Positions 8,549 to 17,352 of a DNA stretch of 64,000 bases are shown here, piece after piece. The DNA lies in assembly GCF_947497915.1 (NCBI RefSeq), contig NZ_CANMIJ010000001.1, forward strand, positions 659,501 through 723,500, in the 5' to 3' direction. The notes beneath the pieces are model-generated. The model was not told the DNA's origin. It saw only the letters and a list, made by a program, of their open reading frames with translations, and did not search any database. Position 1 is the first letter of the stretch; each line of letters starts with the position of its first letter. The position numbers were made by a program, and so were the translations under genes. Source of the stretch: an uncultured Erythrobacter sp. (lineage in GTDB: Bacteria > Pseudomonadota > Alphaproteobacteria > Sphingomonadales > Sphingomonadaceae).

Positions 8549-9420
8549 GGTGTGGGAGTGAGACCCAGCACGAGCTCTCGTTTTTGCTCCATCGCTGACA
8601 TAATGAAGTCCATGACCAGCCGGATGCGGGGTGTCTCTCTCAAGTCAGGATGGGTGAGCACCCATATATCCTGCTGAGGCACCGGAGCGGCGGTGGATAG
8701 ACGAATAAGGTTGGGCTCGGGATCAGCCATGAAACATGCGCCTCGTCCAAGGCCTAGTCCTTTTACGAGGGCGCGGTGGCGTGCGGTAATATCATCGAGC
8801 ACCAGCGCGACGGGAGCATCGGGATACGGTGACGTCTCAAGCCAGTCAGGCCACGGCCCATCCGATGCCGGCGCAATCCATGTCAGATCTTCGCGAGGAG
8901 TGTTTGCAAGGTAATCCCGATTGGCAAAGTAAGTCACGCAATTGGGAAATAGACGGCGACCGACCAGATGATCTGGCGGTTCAGCCGCTCCGCGAACGAC
9001 GATATCGGCCTCAGATCGGTCTAGGTCGACATAACGATAGCTGGTTTGGATATTGAGATTGATGGCCGGGTGCATCCGCGCAAACTCGAACAGATCATCC
9101 AGCAAGAGATATTGGGCAATCGCTTCTGGCAGTGAAAGCGTGACTTCGCCGGAAAGTTCTTGCGTGAAAGCCTTCCGATAGCGCGCGCTTTTGAACGTTA
9201 GACGCTCCATTCCCTCGGCCACGTCGATGATCGCATTTCCCAATGCAGTGGGCGCATATCCGCTCGCGGTTCGTTCGAACAATTGCCCGCGGGCATCTTG
9301 TAGCACCGCAAGCCGGCGTGAAACTGTGGTGTGGGTCACACCCAATGCGTCAGCCGTACCGCGCAGGGTGACTTCGCGGGCGAGGGCCAAGACCAGACGA
9401 TAATCATCCCAATCGTTCAT
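8545..9420 (-). CDS. LysR-family transcriptional regulator
   Basis: A 291-aa LysR-type regulator. The N-terminal winged helix-turn-helix is clear (TLRGTADALGVTHTTVSRRL at about residues 18-37), followed by a periplasmic-binding-protein-like effector domain with EADIVVRG and an ADPEPNLIRLST segment. It converges on the AbgT gene (stops overlapping as CTAA) and diverges, across about 100 bases, from the secreted protein gene at 9523. By the usual LysR arrangement the divergent gene is the more likely target, but no operator half-sites were defined. Confidence 0.88.
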   Translation of the reverse strand: MNDWDDYRLVLALAREVTLRGTADALGVTHTTVSRRLAVLQDARGQLFERTASGYAPTALGNAIIDVAEGMERLTFKSARYRKAFTQELSGEVTLSLPEAIAQYLLLDDLFEFARMHPAINLNIQTSYRYVDLDRSEADIVVRGAAEPPDHLVGRRLFPNCVTYFANRDYLANTPREDLTWIAPASDGPWPDWLETSPYPDAPVALVLDDITARHRALVKGLGLGRGACFMADPEPNLIRLSTAAPVPQQDIWVLTHPDLRETPRIRLVMDFIMSAMEQKRELVLGLTPTP

Positions 9421-9522
9421 TGGAGCATTTTTGCACCAGAGCTATTGAAAATCTAGCCATTTCACGCCGAATTGCGATGTTATTGGTGCGCCATTGCACA
9501 GATAGACAGGAAGTTCCTTTAT

Positions 9523-10305
9523 ATGACTCTTTTCAAGGCACCCATTCTTGCAGCCATGTTTGCGTCTGGCGCGCTTGCATTGGCAACTGACCCAGCACCT
9601 GCTTTCGCGCAGGCTGAGAGCGCTGAAGAATCGGATGACGCAATGTCAAAACCGCTCGTGATCGAGATAAAACGCGGTGAAGTCATCCAGATTATCGCAC
9701 CGCAAGCCCGCGCTGATGGGAACGAGGCCCGGCAGGCTTATTACACAGCTGCTTTTCCGATCGCAGAGAAGTTTGGGTATGAGAAGGAAGGTCAGCTCGC
9801 TGTCCGTCAAAAGGTGGTGAGCGATTATGATCCTGGCGGCCTGCTGTTTTATTCGTGGCCCAACGCGGCTGCCGCGAAAGCGTTTGCCAATCATCCGGGT
9901 TGGCCAGCGCTTAAGGCTGAACGGCCTAAAGCTTGGAATGAGCTGAAAATCTACACCTCCGAGTTGGACGAAGATCTGCGGCTGACATTTGATCCAGCGA
10001 AGTTCTACACTGTAGTGATCGCGTGGGGTAATCCTGAAAACCCTGATGACTATGAGCGCTATCTCAGCGGGATTGAGCCCGCGGTGAAGCGATCTGGTGG
10101 CCGCTTCATCTACAAAATGCGCAACCCTGAATTCGAAGCCCATGCGTCGTCGCCTGAGGCACCGGTCCAACTGACTTTTGTCGAGTGGGATGATCCAGCG
10201 GGCTTTGCCGCTGTGCAGTCTTCCGAAGAGTACCTTGCGAGCCGTCAGTATTTCTCAACAGGACTGACACGGTTCGAATTCTACTGGCTTGAACACCGCC
10301 CTTAG
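9523..10305 (+). CDS. Secreted protein with two dimeric alpha/beta-barrel-like units
   Basis: The 260-aa product begins with a signal peptide ending at about AFAQ (residue 30). Two similar-sized halves follow (about 46-145 and 150-260), each with the beta-alpha-beta pattern of DUF1330-type dimeric alpha/beta-barrel proteins (FYTVVIAWGNPENPDDYERYLSG in the second). DUF1330 proteins are small and usually single-domain and cytosolic, so a secreted double copy is uncommon. AGGAAG about ten bases before the ATG supports this start over an in-frame upstream ATG at 9472. A convergent, bidirectional terminator follows. Function unknown. Confidence 0.6.
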   Translation: MTLFKAPILAAMFASGALALATDPAPAFAQAESAEESDDAMSKPLVIEIKRGEVIQIIAPQARADGNEARQAYYTAAFPIAEKFGYEKEGQLAVRQKVVSDYDPGGLLFYSWPNAAAAKAFANHPGWPALKAERPKAWNELKIYTSELDEDLRLTFDPAKFYTVVIAWGNPENPDDYERYLSGIEPAVKRSGGRFIYKMRNPEFEAHASSPEAPVQLTFVEWDDPAGFAAVQSSEEYLASRQYFSTGLTRFEFYWLEHRP

Positions 10306-10335
10306 ACGGCAAATATCCCAGCATTGCTGATACGA

Positions 10336-10373
10336 AAAAGCCCCGTCTCGCACATCCGCGAAACGGGGCTTTT
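10336..10373. terminator. Bidirectional rho-independent terminator
   Basis: AAAAGCCCCGT pairs perfectly with ACGGGGCTTTT around a 16-base loop. T-runs exist on both strands, so it can end the plus-strand gene at 9523 and the minus-strand sodB. Confidence 0.85.
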
Positions 10374-10411
10374 CTACTAGAACGCCCGATGGGCGCGCAG
10401 TCCGCTCAGGC

Positions 10412-11023
10412 TTAGGCGGGGTAGGTCCAAGCGCTTCCGCGGGCGAGGTTTTCGCTGGCGAAGGCCCAGTTGAGCTTGTGATCAACCACAGCGCTCAAAT
10501 ACGCAGGGCGCTTGTTTTGGTGATCGAGGTAGTAAGCGTGCTCCCACACATCGACAGTCAGCAGCGGGTTGAAGCCGCTGTCAGCGAGTGTGTCGCCGTC
10601 ATGTGTTTCTTCGATGCTAAGTTCGCCATTCTTTTCAGCGAGCCAGACCCAGCCGCTGGCAAAGTGGCCAGCGCCGCGATCTTTAAGCTGTGTTTTGAGC
10701 TCTTCGACAGAACCAAACGCGGCGTCGATTTTCGCTTTTAGTTCATCCGATGGCGCGGTTTCTGCTGCGGCCATAGAGTGCCAGTAAAACGCATGGTTCC
10801 AGCTTTGCGCGGCGTTGTTGAACAGCCCTTGATTGCTGCCCCGTGCAGCCGACACGATGTCTTCCATCGATTTGTCGGCGTGATCGGTGCCTTCAATCGC
10901 GGCGTTCATTTTGTCGATATATGCCTGATGGTGCTTGCCATAGTGGAACGACAGCGTGTTTGCGGACACAGCTGGCTCTAGCGCGTTATCGGGATAAGGA
11001 AGATCGATTAGGGTGAATGCCAT
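10412..11023 (-). CDS. sodB: Iron superoxide dismutase
   Basis: A 203-aa Fe-type superoxide dismutase that converts superoxide to O2 and H2O2 in the cytosol. Metal ligands can be placed at H27, H77, D158 and H162 (LTVDVWEHAYYLD). Q73 in FNNAAQSWNH is the position typical of iron rather than manganese enzymes, and WVWLAEKNG follows as usual. The ribosome-binding site is AAGAGG. The gene is followed by a strong bidirectional terminator and preceded, on the same strand, by the carotenoid oxygenase gene with an 89-base gap. Confidence 0.96.
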   Translation of the reverse strand: MAFTLIDLPYPDNALEPAVSANTLSFHYGKHHQAYIDKMNAAIEGTDHADKSMEDIVSAARGSNQGLFNNAAQSWNHAFYWHSMAAAETAPSDELKAKIDAAFGSVEELKTQLKDRGAGHFASGWVWLAEKNGELSIEETHDGDTLADSGFNPLLTVDVWEHAYYLDHQNKRPAYLSAVVDHKLNWAFASENLARGSAWTYPA

Positions 11024-11112
11024 GTTGGGCCTCTTTCGTTTGAATTGGTAAGCTTGGTTTGGAAACGCGCGGACGCGTTAAAAGTTTCAAATTCGTCTGG
11101 CAATCCTCTTGC

Positions 11113-12606
11113 CTATGAGGCGAGATTGGCGCGCTTGAATTCGGCGTCAGATTTCAACTGAGAATGCTCGACCCATGTCGAATGCACCCCACTGGAAATC
11201 TTGTGCGGTAGACGGGCACGGCAGATCGGCCCTTTTGTCACGTCGCTCGCATCAAGAATGGCCAATTCGGAACCACCAGTGTTTTCATCGATCAGGAACG
11301 TGACGATGTATCCGTCATCCTCAGACGTGGCCCCTTTGCGCGGCACCATCGGACTTTCGCTGGCGTAAACTCCGTCTGGCAACTGATAGACCATTTCCTC
11401 TCCGGTCTCGGTGTTGTGCCGGACATATCCATTGAACAGGAACCATCCGGGCCGCGTCGTGGTCGACCAGATATAGCGGCTTTTCTCCATCAGATAATTG
11501 GGATTGATCATGCCGAACTCGACAATCCGATCGCAAAGCCGCTCTTCGGTGGTTTCGCCCGTTTTCAGATTGAACCGCCAGCGGTGGAGACGGCTCTGAA
11601 AAGAATGTTCGTCAACATAGGCCATCATATGGCTGTATTCGCCCGCTTCCTCGATTGGGTCGGGCATTGGCTTGTCCTGATAATACCCTTCGAGGATCAC
11701 CTCATCTCCGTCTTCATAGGCATTCGTCCAATGCAGAACGTAGGTCGGCGACGCTTCGAACCAGCGGATATCCTCTGGCTGACCATGACGCGGGATAAGC
11801 GCGAACCGTGTCGGTATGCCTTCGTGAATGCGGGCCGCGTGAATGTCGCGCTTTAACAGCTCCTCATCCCAGAAAAGCGGCATATCGTTGAGGATTGACC
11901 AGTTCTTTGTAATCGCCATGTCGTGCGGCAATCGCGGGCCGGGCAGCGGGATGGGCACGTAATGCGCCAATTTACCCGCGCGGTCGACCACGCCGTAATG
12001 CATGTAGGGCGCATGCTTTGAATAATTGAAGAACATCATCTCACCGGTCGTCTCATCGACCTTTGGGTGGGCGGAAATGCCGTCAATCGGCCCCCATGAT
12101 GCCTTGCCGAGGTTTTCCAGCGTAACCGGGTCCATCTGCCATGCTTCGCCGCATTGATAGAGGGTCGCGATGGCAGTGCCGGCATGCACGATGATGTCAG
12201 TGCTAGCGGTGTCTTTTAAACTGCCATGAGCGCCAAAGCCTGGCCGTTTTGACAAGGCTGGCGGGTCCATCAATCCGCCCCACAATGCGCCGCCCGCGAT
12301 CTGTTCCTGCGTAAAGCAATTGGTGCGCACAAACCGGTTGCGATAGCTCGCTTTGCCGCCGCTGATGCTGACCTGATGGATCATCGCATCGCCATCAAAT
12401 GGGTGATGCCTGCCAAGCGGCTGATGCACTGGGTTTTCTGTGTTGCGCAGGTAAATCCCGTCAATATCAGCCGGAATTTGCCCCTCAATCACTTCAAGCT
12501 CGTCAACATCCACTTCTTCGTGAACCGGCGTCCATGGCCCCGAAAGATACGGGTGGTTGGACGGCTCCAAAGTCGTTTTGACTGGCGGCTGACGCGTGAT
12601 CTGCAT
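11113..12606 (-). CDS. Carotenoid oxygenase family protein
   Basis: This 497-aa protein belongs to the retinal pigment epithelial/carotenoid cleavage oxygenase family (PF03055), non-heme iron enzymes of a seven-bladed propeller fold. The four iron-binding histidines fall in recognisable contexts: ISAHPK, LPHDMAITKN, VLHWTNAYEDGDE and GVHSTW near the C-terminus. N-terminal family markers such as GIYLRNTENP and HPFDGDAMIH are present. GGGAG lies six bases before the chosen ATG (MQITRQ); longer starts exist upstream. Substrate could be a carotenoid, apocarotenoid or lignin stilbene; bacterial subgroups cannot be separated by eye. Erythrobacters are carotenoid-rich, which makes an apocarotenoid substrate plausible. 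Confidence 0.88.
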   Translation of the reverse strand: MQITRQPPVKTTLEPSNHPYLSGPWTPVHEEVDVDELEVIEGQIPADIDGIYLRNTENPVHQPLGRHHPFDGDAMIHQVSISGGKASYRNRFVRTNCFTQEQIAGGALWGGLMDPPALSKRPGFGAHGSLKDTASTDIIVHAGTAIATLYQCGEAWQMDPVTLENLGKASWGPIDGISAHPKVDETTGEMMFFNYSKHAPYMHYGVVDRAGKLAHYVPIPLPGPRLPHDMAITKNWSILNDMPLFWDEELLKRDIHAARIHEGIPTRFALIPRHGQPEDIRWFEASPTYVLHWTNAYEDGDEVILEGYYQDKPMPDPIEEAGEYSHMMAYVDEHSFQSRLHRWRFNLKTGETTEERLCDRIVEFGMINPNYLMEKSRYIWSTTTRPGWFLFNGYVRHNTETGEEMVYQLPDGVYASESPMVPRKGATSEDDGYIVTFLIDENTGGSELAILDASDVTKGPICRARLPHKISSGVHSTWVEHSQLKSDAEFKRANLAS

Positions 12607-12740
12607 GTTCATCTCCCACGCCAACCCTACCGAAGGCGGCGCGGAGGGCAAGAGTGAGAAAATTTGCGTCAATTTGACTTCGATCAATGCGAACGGCTGT
12701 CACAGGGAGCAATATTCTTCACACAGCAAGGAGAGGCTCC

Positions 12741-13556
12741 ATGAAATCGATCCTAGTTCACGCCGCCGATGACAGCGCGATGCAGTCCCGTATGCAGGTC
12801 GCATTGGACATCGCCCGCGTCACTGGTGCGCATCTCACTTTCCTGCAATCGGTAAGTTACGAAGTGTACGCGCCCGGTGACTTTTACGGATCGGCAATGG
12901 CGGCTGCCATGCCCAAAATCAAAGAAGCCGCGGAAGCGTTCCGCGCTAAGTTTGAGGCTGACTTGTCGAATGAGGACGCCGCGTGGGAATGGAAGTTTCT
13001 GGACGGCATGGCCGAGGATCGCTTGCTTGAGCAGTCTGCCTTGCACGATTTGATTATTGTCGGGCCGCATGACATTGGCGAGGAAGGCAAAAGACCGTCG
13101 CGAATGGCGGGTCAGCTCGCGTTGAAAGCGCCTGTCCCGATCATGGTCGTACCCGAAAAGGCCGTCCGCTTCGACATCGCTCAGCCAGTCCTCGCTGCGT
13201 GGAATGGCTCATCAGAGGCGGCTGTCGCGCTTCGTATGGCAGTCCCGATGATGCGCCATGCGAGCAAAGTGTTCCTCGCCTGTGTTGAGGAAAAAAGCTC
13301 GCGGGATCGTCATGATTTCAGGCTCGATGACGGAGCGAAATATCTAAGCCGACATGGCATCGATGCCGAGATCGTCGAAATCCCGGCCGATGGTGCCAAG
13401 GTGTCCGACCTCTTGTTCGCTGCGGCAAAAATGCGGGAATGTTCAATGCTTGTGATGGGAGCCTATGGCCATTCGAGGCTCGCAGAAATGCTGCTTGGCG
13501 GGGTCACAAGGCGCTCGCTCAAAGACCCGCAGCTGCCGATATTTATGGCGCATTAG
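12741..13556 (+). CDS. Tandem universal stress protein (UspA family)
   Basis: A 271-aa protein with two Usp folds. The first (about 1-145) begins MKSILVHAADDS and the second (about 150-271) ends with the ATP-binding-type signature LVMGAYGHSRLAEMLLGGVTRRSL, close to the G-x2-G-x9-G(S/T) pattern. The first half has a degenerate version of that loop. AAGGAGAGG directly upstream gives a strong start. Its stop overlaps the convergent ATP-grasp gene by four bases (TTAG). Role in stress tolerance is family-based inference. Confidence 0.88.
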   Translation: MKSILVHAADDSAMQSRMQVALDIARVTGAHLTFLQSVSYEVYAPGDFYGSAMAAAMPKIKEAAEAFRAKFEADLSNEDAAWEWKFLDGMAEDRLLEQSALHDLIIVGPHDIGEEGKRPSRMAGQLALKAPVPIMVVPEKAVRFDIAQPVLAAWNGSSEAAVALRMAVPMMRHASKVFLACVEEKSSRDRHDFRLDDGAKYLSRHGIDAEIVEIPADGAKVSDLLFAAAKMRECSMLVMGAYGHSRLAEMLLGGVTRRSLKDPQLPIFMAH

Positions 13557-14719
13557 CCAAGGATAATATGCGGCAGGAAACGGGCAAGATCGCGGGTGAT
13601 CGGGCTCGCGTCCTCGCGGATCGACATGCCTGCAGGATCATCGCCGACGACCCAGCTGCCAATGACTGCGTGATTTTCGCCGTGCCTCGCAATCGGGGCG
13701 TATGCCTGAATGATCGCACCTTCTTCGCCATAACCTTGCTCTGGGCCTTTGTGATGTTCTGAGCCGTCGAACAGTTCGATATCGGCGCCTTCGCGGCTGA
13801 AAAATGGCTTTGTGACGTGGGGCTGCCCGGCAAGTTCATTTGCCGCGTCCGACCCTGCCACAGCTGCGGGCAGCAAATTGCGGTGCCCTTTGTGCCGTTC
13901 CCACAATAGCGGGAGCATGGCTTTGTTGGACAGGATGGCTTTCCAAGCAGGCTCGACAAAGGTCGTGTTCGATTTGGCAACCTGCTGTGCAAACTCCTCA
14001 CGCATCATATCCTCCCAAGGGTAGAGCTTGAAAATGGCGCCGATTTGATACCCTTCGGGATCAACGAACTGGCCATTGTCATCGATGCCGACATCATCAA
14101 TGCCGACAAAGCGCGGCTCCAAACCTGCTTGCCCGGCGAGGTCTTCGAAATATGCGACTGTCGCGCGGTCCTCAACATGGTCGGACACGCCGGAGAAATG
14201 GACGAGGCTGCCAGCGGTGAACATCTGACCAAACCGTTCAACCAGCGCCTCATGCAGGCGATTAAACTGATCTGTATCGGCTGGCAGTTCGCCAGCTGCG
14301 ATCTTGTCTTCGAGCCAGCGCCACTGGAAGAACGCCGTTTCATAAACGCTGGTCGGGGTGTCGGCGTTGAATTCTAACAGTTTGGCCGGGCCGCTGCCGT
14401 CATAGGCGTAATCAAACCGGCCATAGAGCGACGCCTCGCCGCTGCGCCAAGAATTGGCGATGATGTCCCACATCGAGCGCGGTATCGCGAGCCGTTCCAT
14501 GATTTCCTGAGACGCGCATGCATCATCAACCAGGGATAGGCACATTGCGTAAAGCTCGGTCGTGGGGTCTTCGATCTCCTCTTCGACCTCTTTCAGGGTA
14601 AACTGCCAGCACGCGCGCTCATCCCAGTACATTTCGCCGTCGACATGGTGAAAGAGAAAGCCGTTCGCCTCTGCGATGGCTTGCCAATCGGGGCGTTCGT
14701 CCATGTTTCTGCGCAGCAT
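13553..14719 (-). CDS. YgiC/YjfC-like glutathionylspermidine synthase-family ligase
   Basis: The 388-aa product matches the synthetase half of glutathionylspermidine synthase (PF03738), an ATP-grasp acid-amine ligase, without the amidase domain, as in E. coli YgiC and YjfC. Recognisable stretches are YGRFDYAYDGSGPAKLLEFN near residue 100-120, where the phosphate/metal-binding region begins, and the C-terminal YGEEGAIIQAYAPIARHG and IGSWVVGDDPAG. GAGG nine bases before the ATG at 14719 favours this start over 14758. A divergent DUF1190 (YgiB-like) gene lies 99 bases away; in E. coli the two families are co-directional partners. Substrate unknown. Confidence 0.88.
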   Translation of the reverse strand: MLRRNMDERPDWQAIAEANGFLFHHVDGEMYWDERACWQFTLKEVEEEIEDPTTELYAMCLSLVDDACASQEIMERLAIPRSMWDIIANSWRSGEASLYGRFDYAYDGSGPAKLLEFNADTPTSVYETAFFQWRWLEDKIAAGELPADTDQFNRLHEALVERFGQMFTAGSLVHFSGVSDHVEDRATVAYFEDLAGQAGLEPRFVGIDDVGIDDNGQFVDPEGYQIGAIFKLYPWEDMMREEFAQQVAKSNTTFVEPAWKAILSNKAMLPLLWERHKGHRNLLPAAVAGSDAANELAGQPHVTKPFFSREGADIELFDGSEHHKGPEQGYGEEGAIIQAYAPIARHGENHAVIGSWVVGDDPAGMSIREDASPITRDLARFLPHIILG

Positions 14720-14818
14720 AAGTCCTCGTCCCGCATGCGAAAATTGTCTGTTGGTCACCTTGTGATAACCATTTCCGGCTAAGCCAAATCCCTTAACCGC
14801 GTGGACGGGGGATATTTG

Positions 14819-15481
14819 ATGGTAATGCCGGTAGTTTCAAAGCGTTCGAAGCGCTCTTCAAAAGTCGCTTTGACGACAATGGCCGCAATTGGCGGTGGTG
14901 CGATGCTTTCGGCATGCGGCGCCGAACCTGCTGCGCCTGCAGCCAATGCAGCGCAAAAAGACGCAAACCAGACCGAAGTCCAAGTTTACGAGAACATCTT
15001 CGCTTGCGCCAAAGAGACGGGCAAAACCCGTGAAGAATGCGATGTTATGCGCGAAGAAGCGATGGCCAAGGCCGATGAAGAAGCCCCGCGTTTCGCCGCT
15101 TTGCAGGACTGCGAAGCCGAATATGGCGAAGGCAAATGTGTAGAATCCCGCAGCGGTCGCGGCCACTTTTCGCCATTTGTCGTCGCATGGTTCTCCAGCA
15201 ACAAGAACGCGAACGCTCCGCTATTTAACAACAAGGCTGGCGGATATCAGTCTGCCAATGGCTCCCGCGTCAGCTTCGCTGGTAATCCGGGCAAGTACAC
15301 AACATCGAACCGCGCGTTCGAGCGTCCGAAATCAGTTCCAAAGGTAAAGCCTGCTTCGCGCATTGCGGCCAAAGGCGGCTTTGGCGGCCGGAGCACCGGT
15401 TGGAACATTTCCGACCGCAATGGCGGATCAGATAAGAACAAAAGCGGCGGTGGTTCGTCCTCGCGCAGCAAGGGCGGTTAA
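14819..15481 (+). CDS. DUF1190 (YgiB/YjfM-like) lipoprotein
   Basis: A 220-aa protein matching DUF1190. It has a lipoprotein signal with a cleavage box at MLSAC, then a cysteine-containing domain resembling YgiB (YENIFACAKETGKTREECD; APRFAALQDCEAEYGEGKC), a glycine/serine-rich low-complexity middle, and the family's conserved tail (KGGFGG...SSRSKGG). GGGGGA precedes the ATG at 14819; a GTG start at 14801 is less likely. It is divergent from the YgiC-like ligase gene and shares its 99-base control region. In enterobacteria the ygiB/ygiC and yjfM/yjfC pairs are linked, so a joint envelope role is inferred. Confidence 0.85.
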   Translation: MVMPVVSKRSKRSSKVALTTMAAIGGGAMLSACGAEPAAPAANAAQKDANQTEVQVYENIFACAKETGKTREECDVMREEAMAKADEEAPRFAALQDCEAEYGEGKCVESRSGRGHFSPFVVAWFSSNKNANAPLFNNKAGGYQSANGSRVSFAGNPGKYTTSNRAFERPKSVPKVKPASRIAAKGGFGGRSTGWNISDRNGGSDKNKSGGGSSSRSKGG

Positions 15482-15500
15482 ACCTCGCTTCGGCTCGCCA

Positions 15501-16421
15501 TCAGGCCGGTTTTCGCTTCCGTTTCCGCATCATGCCCTCTTGGGCGACGCTAGCGACCAGTTGGCCTGAGCGGTTGAAAATTCGCCCACGGTTAAATCCG
15601 CGGCCGCTGCCCGACCATGGCGCATCGGTGGCGTAGAGCAGCCATTCATCCGCGCGCGCCTCCCTATGAAACCAGATCGTGTGATCCAGGCTAGCTCCGA
15701 CCAATTCGCCGCGCATCCACGATAGACCGTGGGGCAGGGCGCTGGTGCCCAGCAGCGTGTAATCGCTGGCATATGTCATCACCGCGCGGTGCAGATCGGC
15801 ATCATCCGGCAAAGGTGCTGAGGTTTTGAACCAAGTGTGCGCCTTGGGATCTTTCTTCTCCGAATTCATCCAGTGCAACCGATCAATTGTCCGCATTTCG
15901 ATCGGGCGCGGTCGCAGCATCAGCGCACGCTGTGCATCGGTGAGCTTGTCGCCCATCGCGTCCACCATCTGATGGCGCATTTCCATGTCTGACTTCAGAT
16001 CATCTGGCGGCGCAACATCGGGCATTGGCGAATCCAAATGCTCAAGCCCGTCTTCGGGTGTTTGAAAGCTGGCCGTCAGGTTGAGGATCGGGGTGCTGAT
16101 CCCTTCATCATTCTCTTGCGAAGCGACGACGCGGCGATTTGAGAAGCTGCGCCCGTCAAAATCGCGTTCGATCCGGTATTCAATCGGAATTCCCTCTTTG
16201 CCGCCGCGCAAAAAGTAGGCGTGAAGCGAGTGAGCCGATTTTCCGTCGTTGACGCTGGCTTGCGCGGCTTGCAGCGCTTGAGCGAGAACCTGCCCACCGA
16301 ACACGCGGCCCATCCCGCCTTTTTGCGGGCTGCCGGCGAAAATGTCGGACGCGCGTTTGTCGACGGTCAACAGCCGAACAAGGCCAGCAACCAGCTTTTC
16401 AGGGGTAGGGGTGTCGCTCAT
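15501..16421 (-). CDS. tesB: Acyl-CoA thioesterase II
   Basis: A 306-aa double-hotdog TesB that hydrolyses medium- and long-chain acyl-CoA. The first hotdog includes GMGRVFGGQVLAQALQAAQ and HSLHAYFLRGG; the second contains the paired FRPRPIEMRT-type stretch (LRPRPIEMR), DYTLLGTSALPHG and SLDHTIWFHR, ending ASVAQEGMMR as family members do. The ATG at 16421 (MSDTPTPEKL) gives the usual length; the upstream 40 codons look non-coding. It lies 19 bases after the convergent DUF1190 gene and 31 bases after the minus-strand cupin gene. Confidence 0.93.
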   Translation of the reverse strand: MSDTPTPEKLVAGLVRLLTVDKRASDIFAGSPQKGGMGRVFGGQVLAQALQAAQASVNDGKSAHSLHAYFLRGGKEGIPIEYRIERDFDGRSFSNRRVVASQENDEGISTPILNLTASFQTPEDGLEHLDSPMPDVAPPDDLKSDMEMRHQMVDAMGDKLTDAQRALMLRPRPIEMRTIDRLHWMNSEKKDPKAHTWFKTSAPLPDDADLHRAVMTYASDYTLLGTSALPHGLSWMRGELVGASLDHTIWFHREARADEWLLYATDAPWSGSGRGFNRGRIFNRSGQLVASVAQEGMMRKRKRKPA

Positions 16422-16452
16422 ACCTCGCCAATGCGGGGCATGCGCGGCAAGG

Positions 16453-17352
16453 TCAAGATTGCGCAGTGACGCCGATCTTGCGCAACGCGCGGTAGGCAAG
16501 GGCCTTCGCGCGGTTTTGGCCTGGCCAGCGTAGGGTTGCATCGGGCGTTATCCCGCGCTGGCGCAGCAAATGATTGAAAGCGCGGGAATCGCTTTCCCGG
16601 TAGCTCCATTCGGATCGCCACGTGATCGACAGCGAAATGGAGCTGTCCGGGCCGTTTTGCACGAAATGCGGCGCCATTACGGGCACATAAACCGCATCTC
16701 CCGGACCAAGCGCGAATGGTTTGCCATGCTCAAGGTAGCTTTCATCCCAAGACAGCTCTCGCGGGCCGCCTGTGTGGTAGCTTTCATGAGCGGTATCAGG
16801 TGCGAAGCGTGGATCGCCAGCGGCAAATTGGGTCATCACTTTCGCCCCTTTAACCTGCAGCAGAATGTTGTGCTCTGGATCAAAGTGATAGGGCGTTACG
16901 GCGTTGGGGCTGGAGATAAACACATAACCCTGAGGCATCAGCATTTCGCCCGTTGCGGCCTCAATCTCGGGCTGCAAATCGCCCAGCAGATCAATGAGCA
17001 GGGCGTTATAGGCAGGCACTTGCTCGATATTCTTCAAGACGGCCCAGCTGTTCGCATCGTGCACGCGGCGGATTGTCTCGCCGATTGAGAGCCCGCTTGC
17101 CTCCGGCTTTCCGTCCACCCCAATCGGCAAGTCGCCACGATTGTATTCAACGCTGGTTTGATCGAGCCGCTCTGCCAGTTCAGCCAGCGCCTCGATCTCA
17201 AGGAGCGGATGCTGGTTTAGGGCGTGCCGAACAATGTGCGGAGTTTCGGGATAGTTCGATTTGAACCGAGCGCGTGCGGTATCATCAAACATTCCCAAAG
17301 ACGCACTTGAGTGCGATTTCCAGTCGATATCGGGATGGTGAGGCGCATTCAT
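16453..17352 (-). CDS. JmjC-like cupin domain protein
   Basis: This 299-aa protein has a JmjC/cupin-type Fe(II) oxygenase core. PYHFDPEHN supplies an H-x-D pair at about residue 160, and APHFVQNG about 65 residues later supplies the third metal ligand, with GDAVYVPV just before it. The N-terminal third is helical and the C-terminal 40 residues are basic (RQRGITPDATLRWPG). No signal peptide. The four-base ATGA overlap with the upstream GNAT gene shows translational coupling, so the two probably act together. Substrate not known; sphingomonad members are often misnamed transcription factors. Confidence 0.78.
   Translation of the reverse strand: MNAPHHPDIDWKSHSSASLGMFDDTARARFKSNYPETPHIVRHALNQHPLLEIEALAELAERLDQTSVEYNRGDLPIGVDGKPEASGLSIGETIRRVHDANSWAVLKNIEQVPAYNALLIDLLGDLQPEIEAATGEMLMPQGYVFISSPNAVTPYHFDPEHNILLQVKGAKVMTQFAAGDPRFAPDTAHESYHTGGPRELSWDESYLEHGKPFALGPGDAVYVPVMAPHFVQNGPDSSISLSITWRSEWSYRESDSRAFNHLLRQRGITPDATLRWPGQNRAKALAYRALRKIGVTAQS

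Noticed and set aside
11064..11079. Hairpin AACGCG-CGGA-CGCGTT between sodB and the carotenoid oxygenase gene
   Set aside because: The stem has only six pairs and the T-run on the minus strand is short, so it is not claimed as a terminator.
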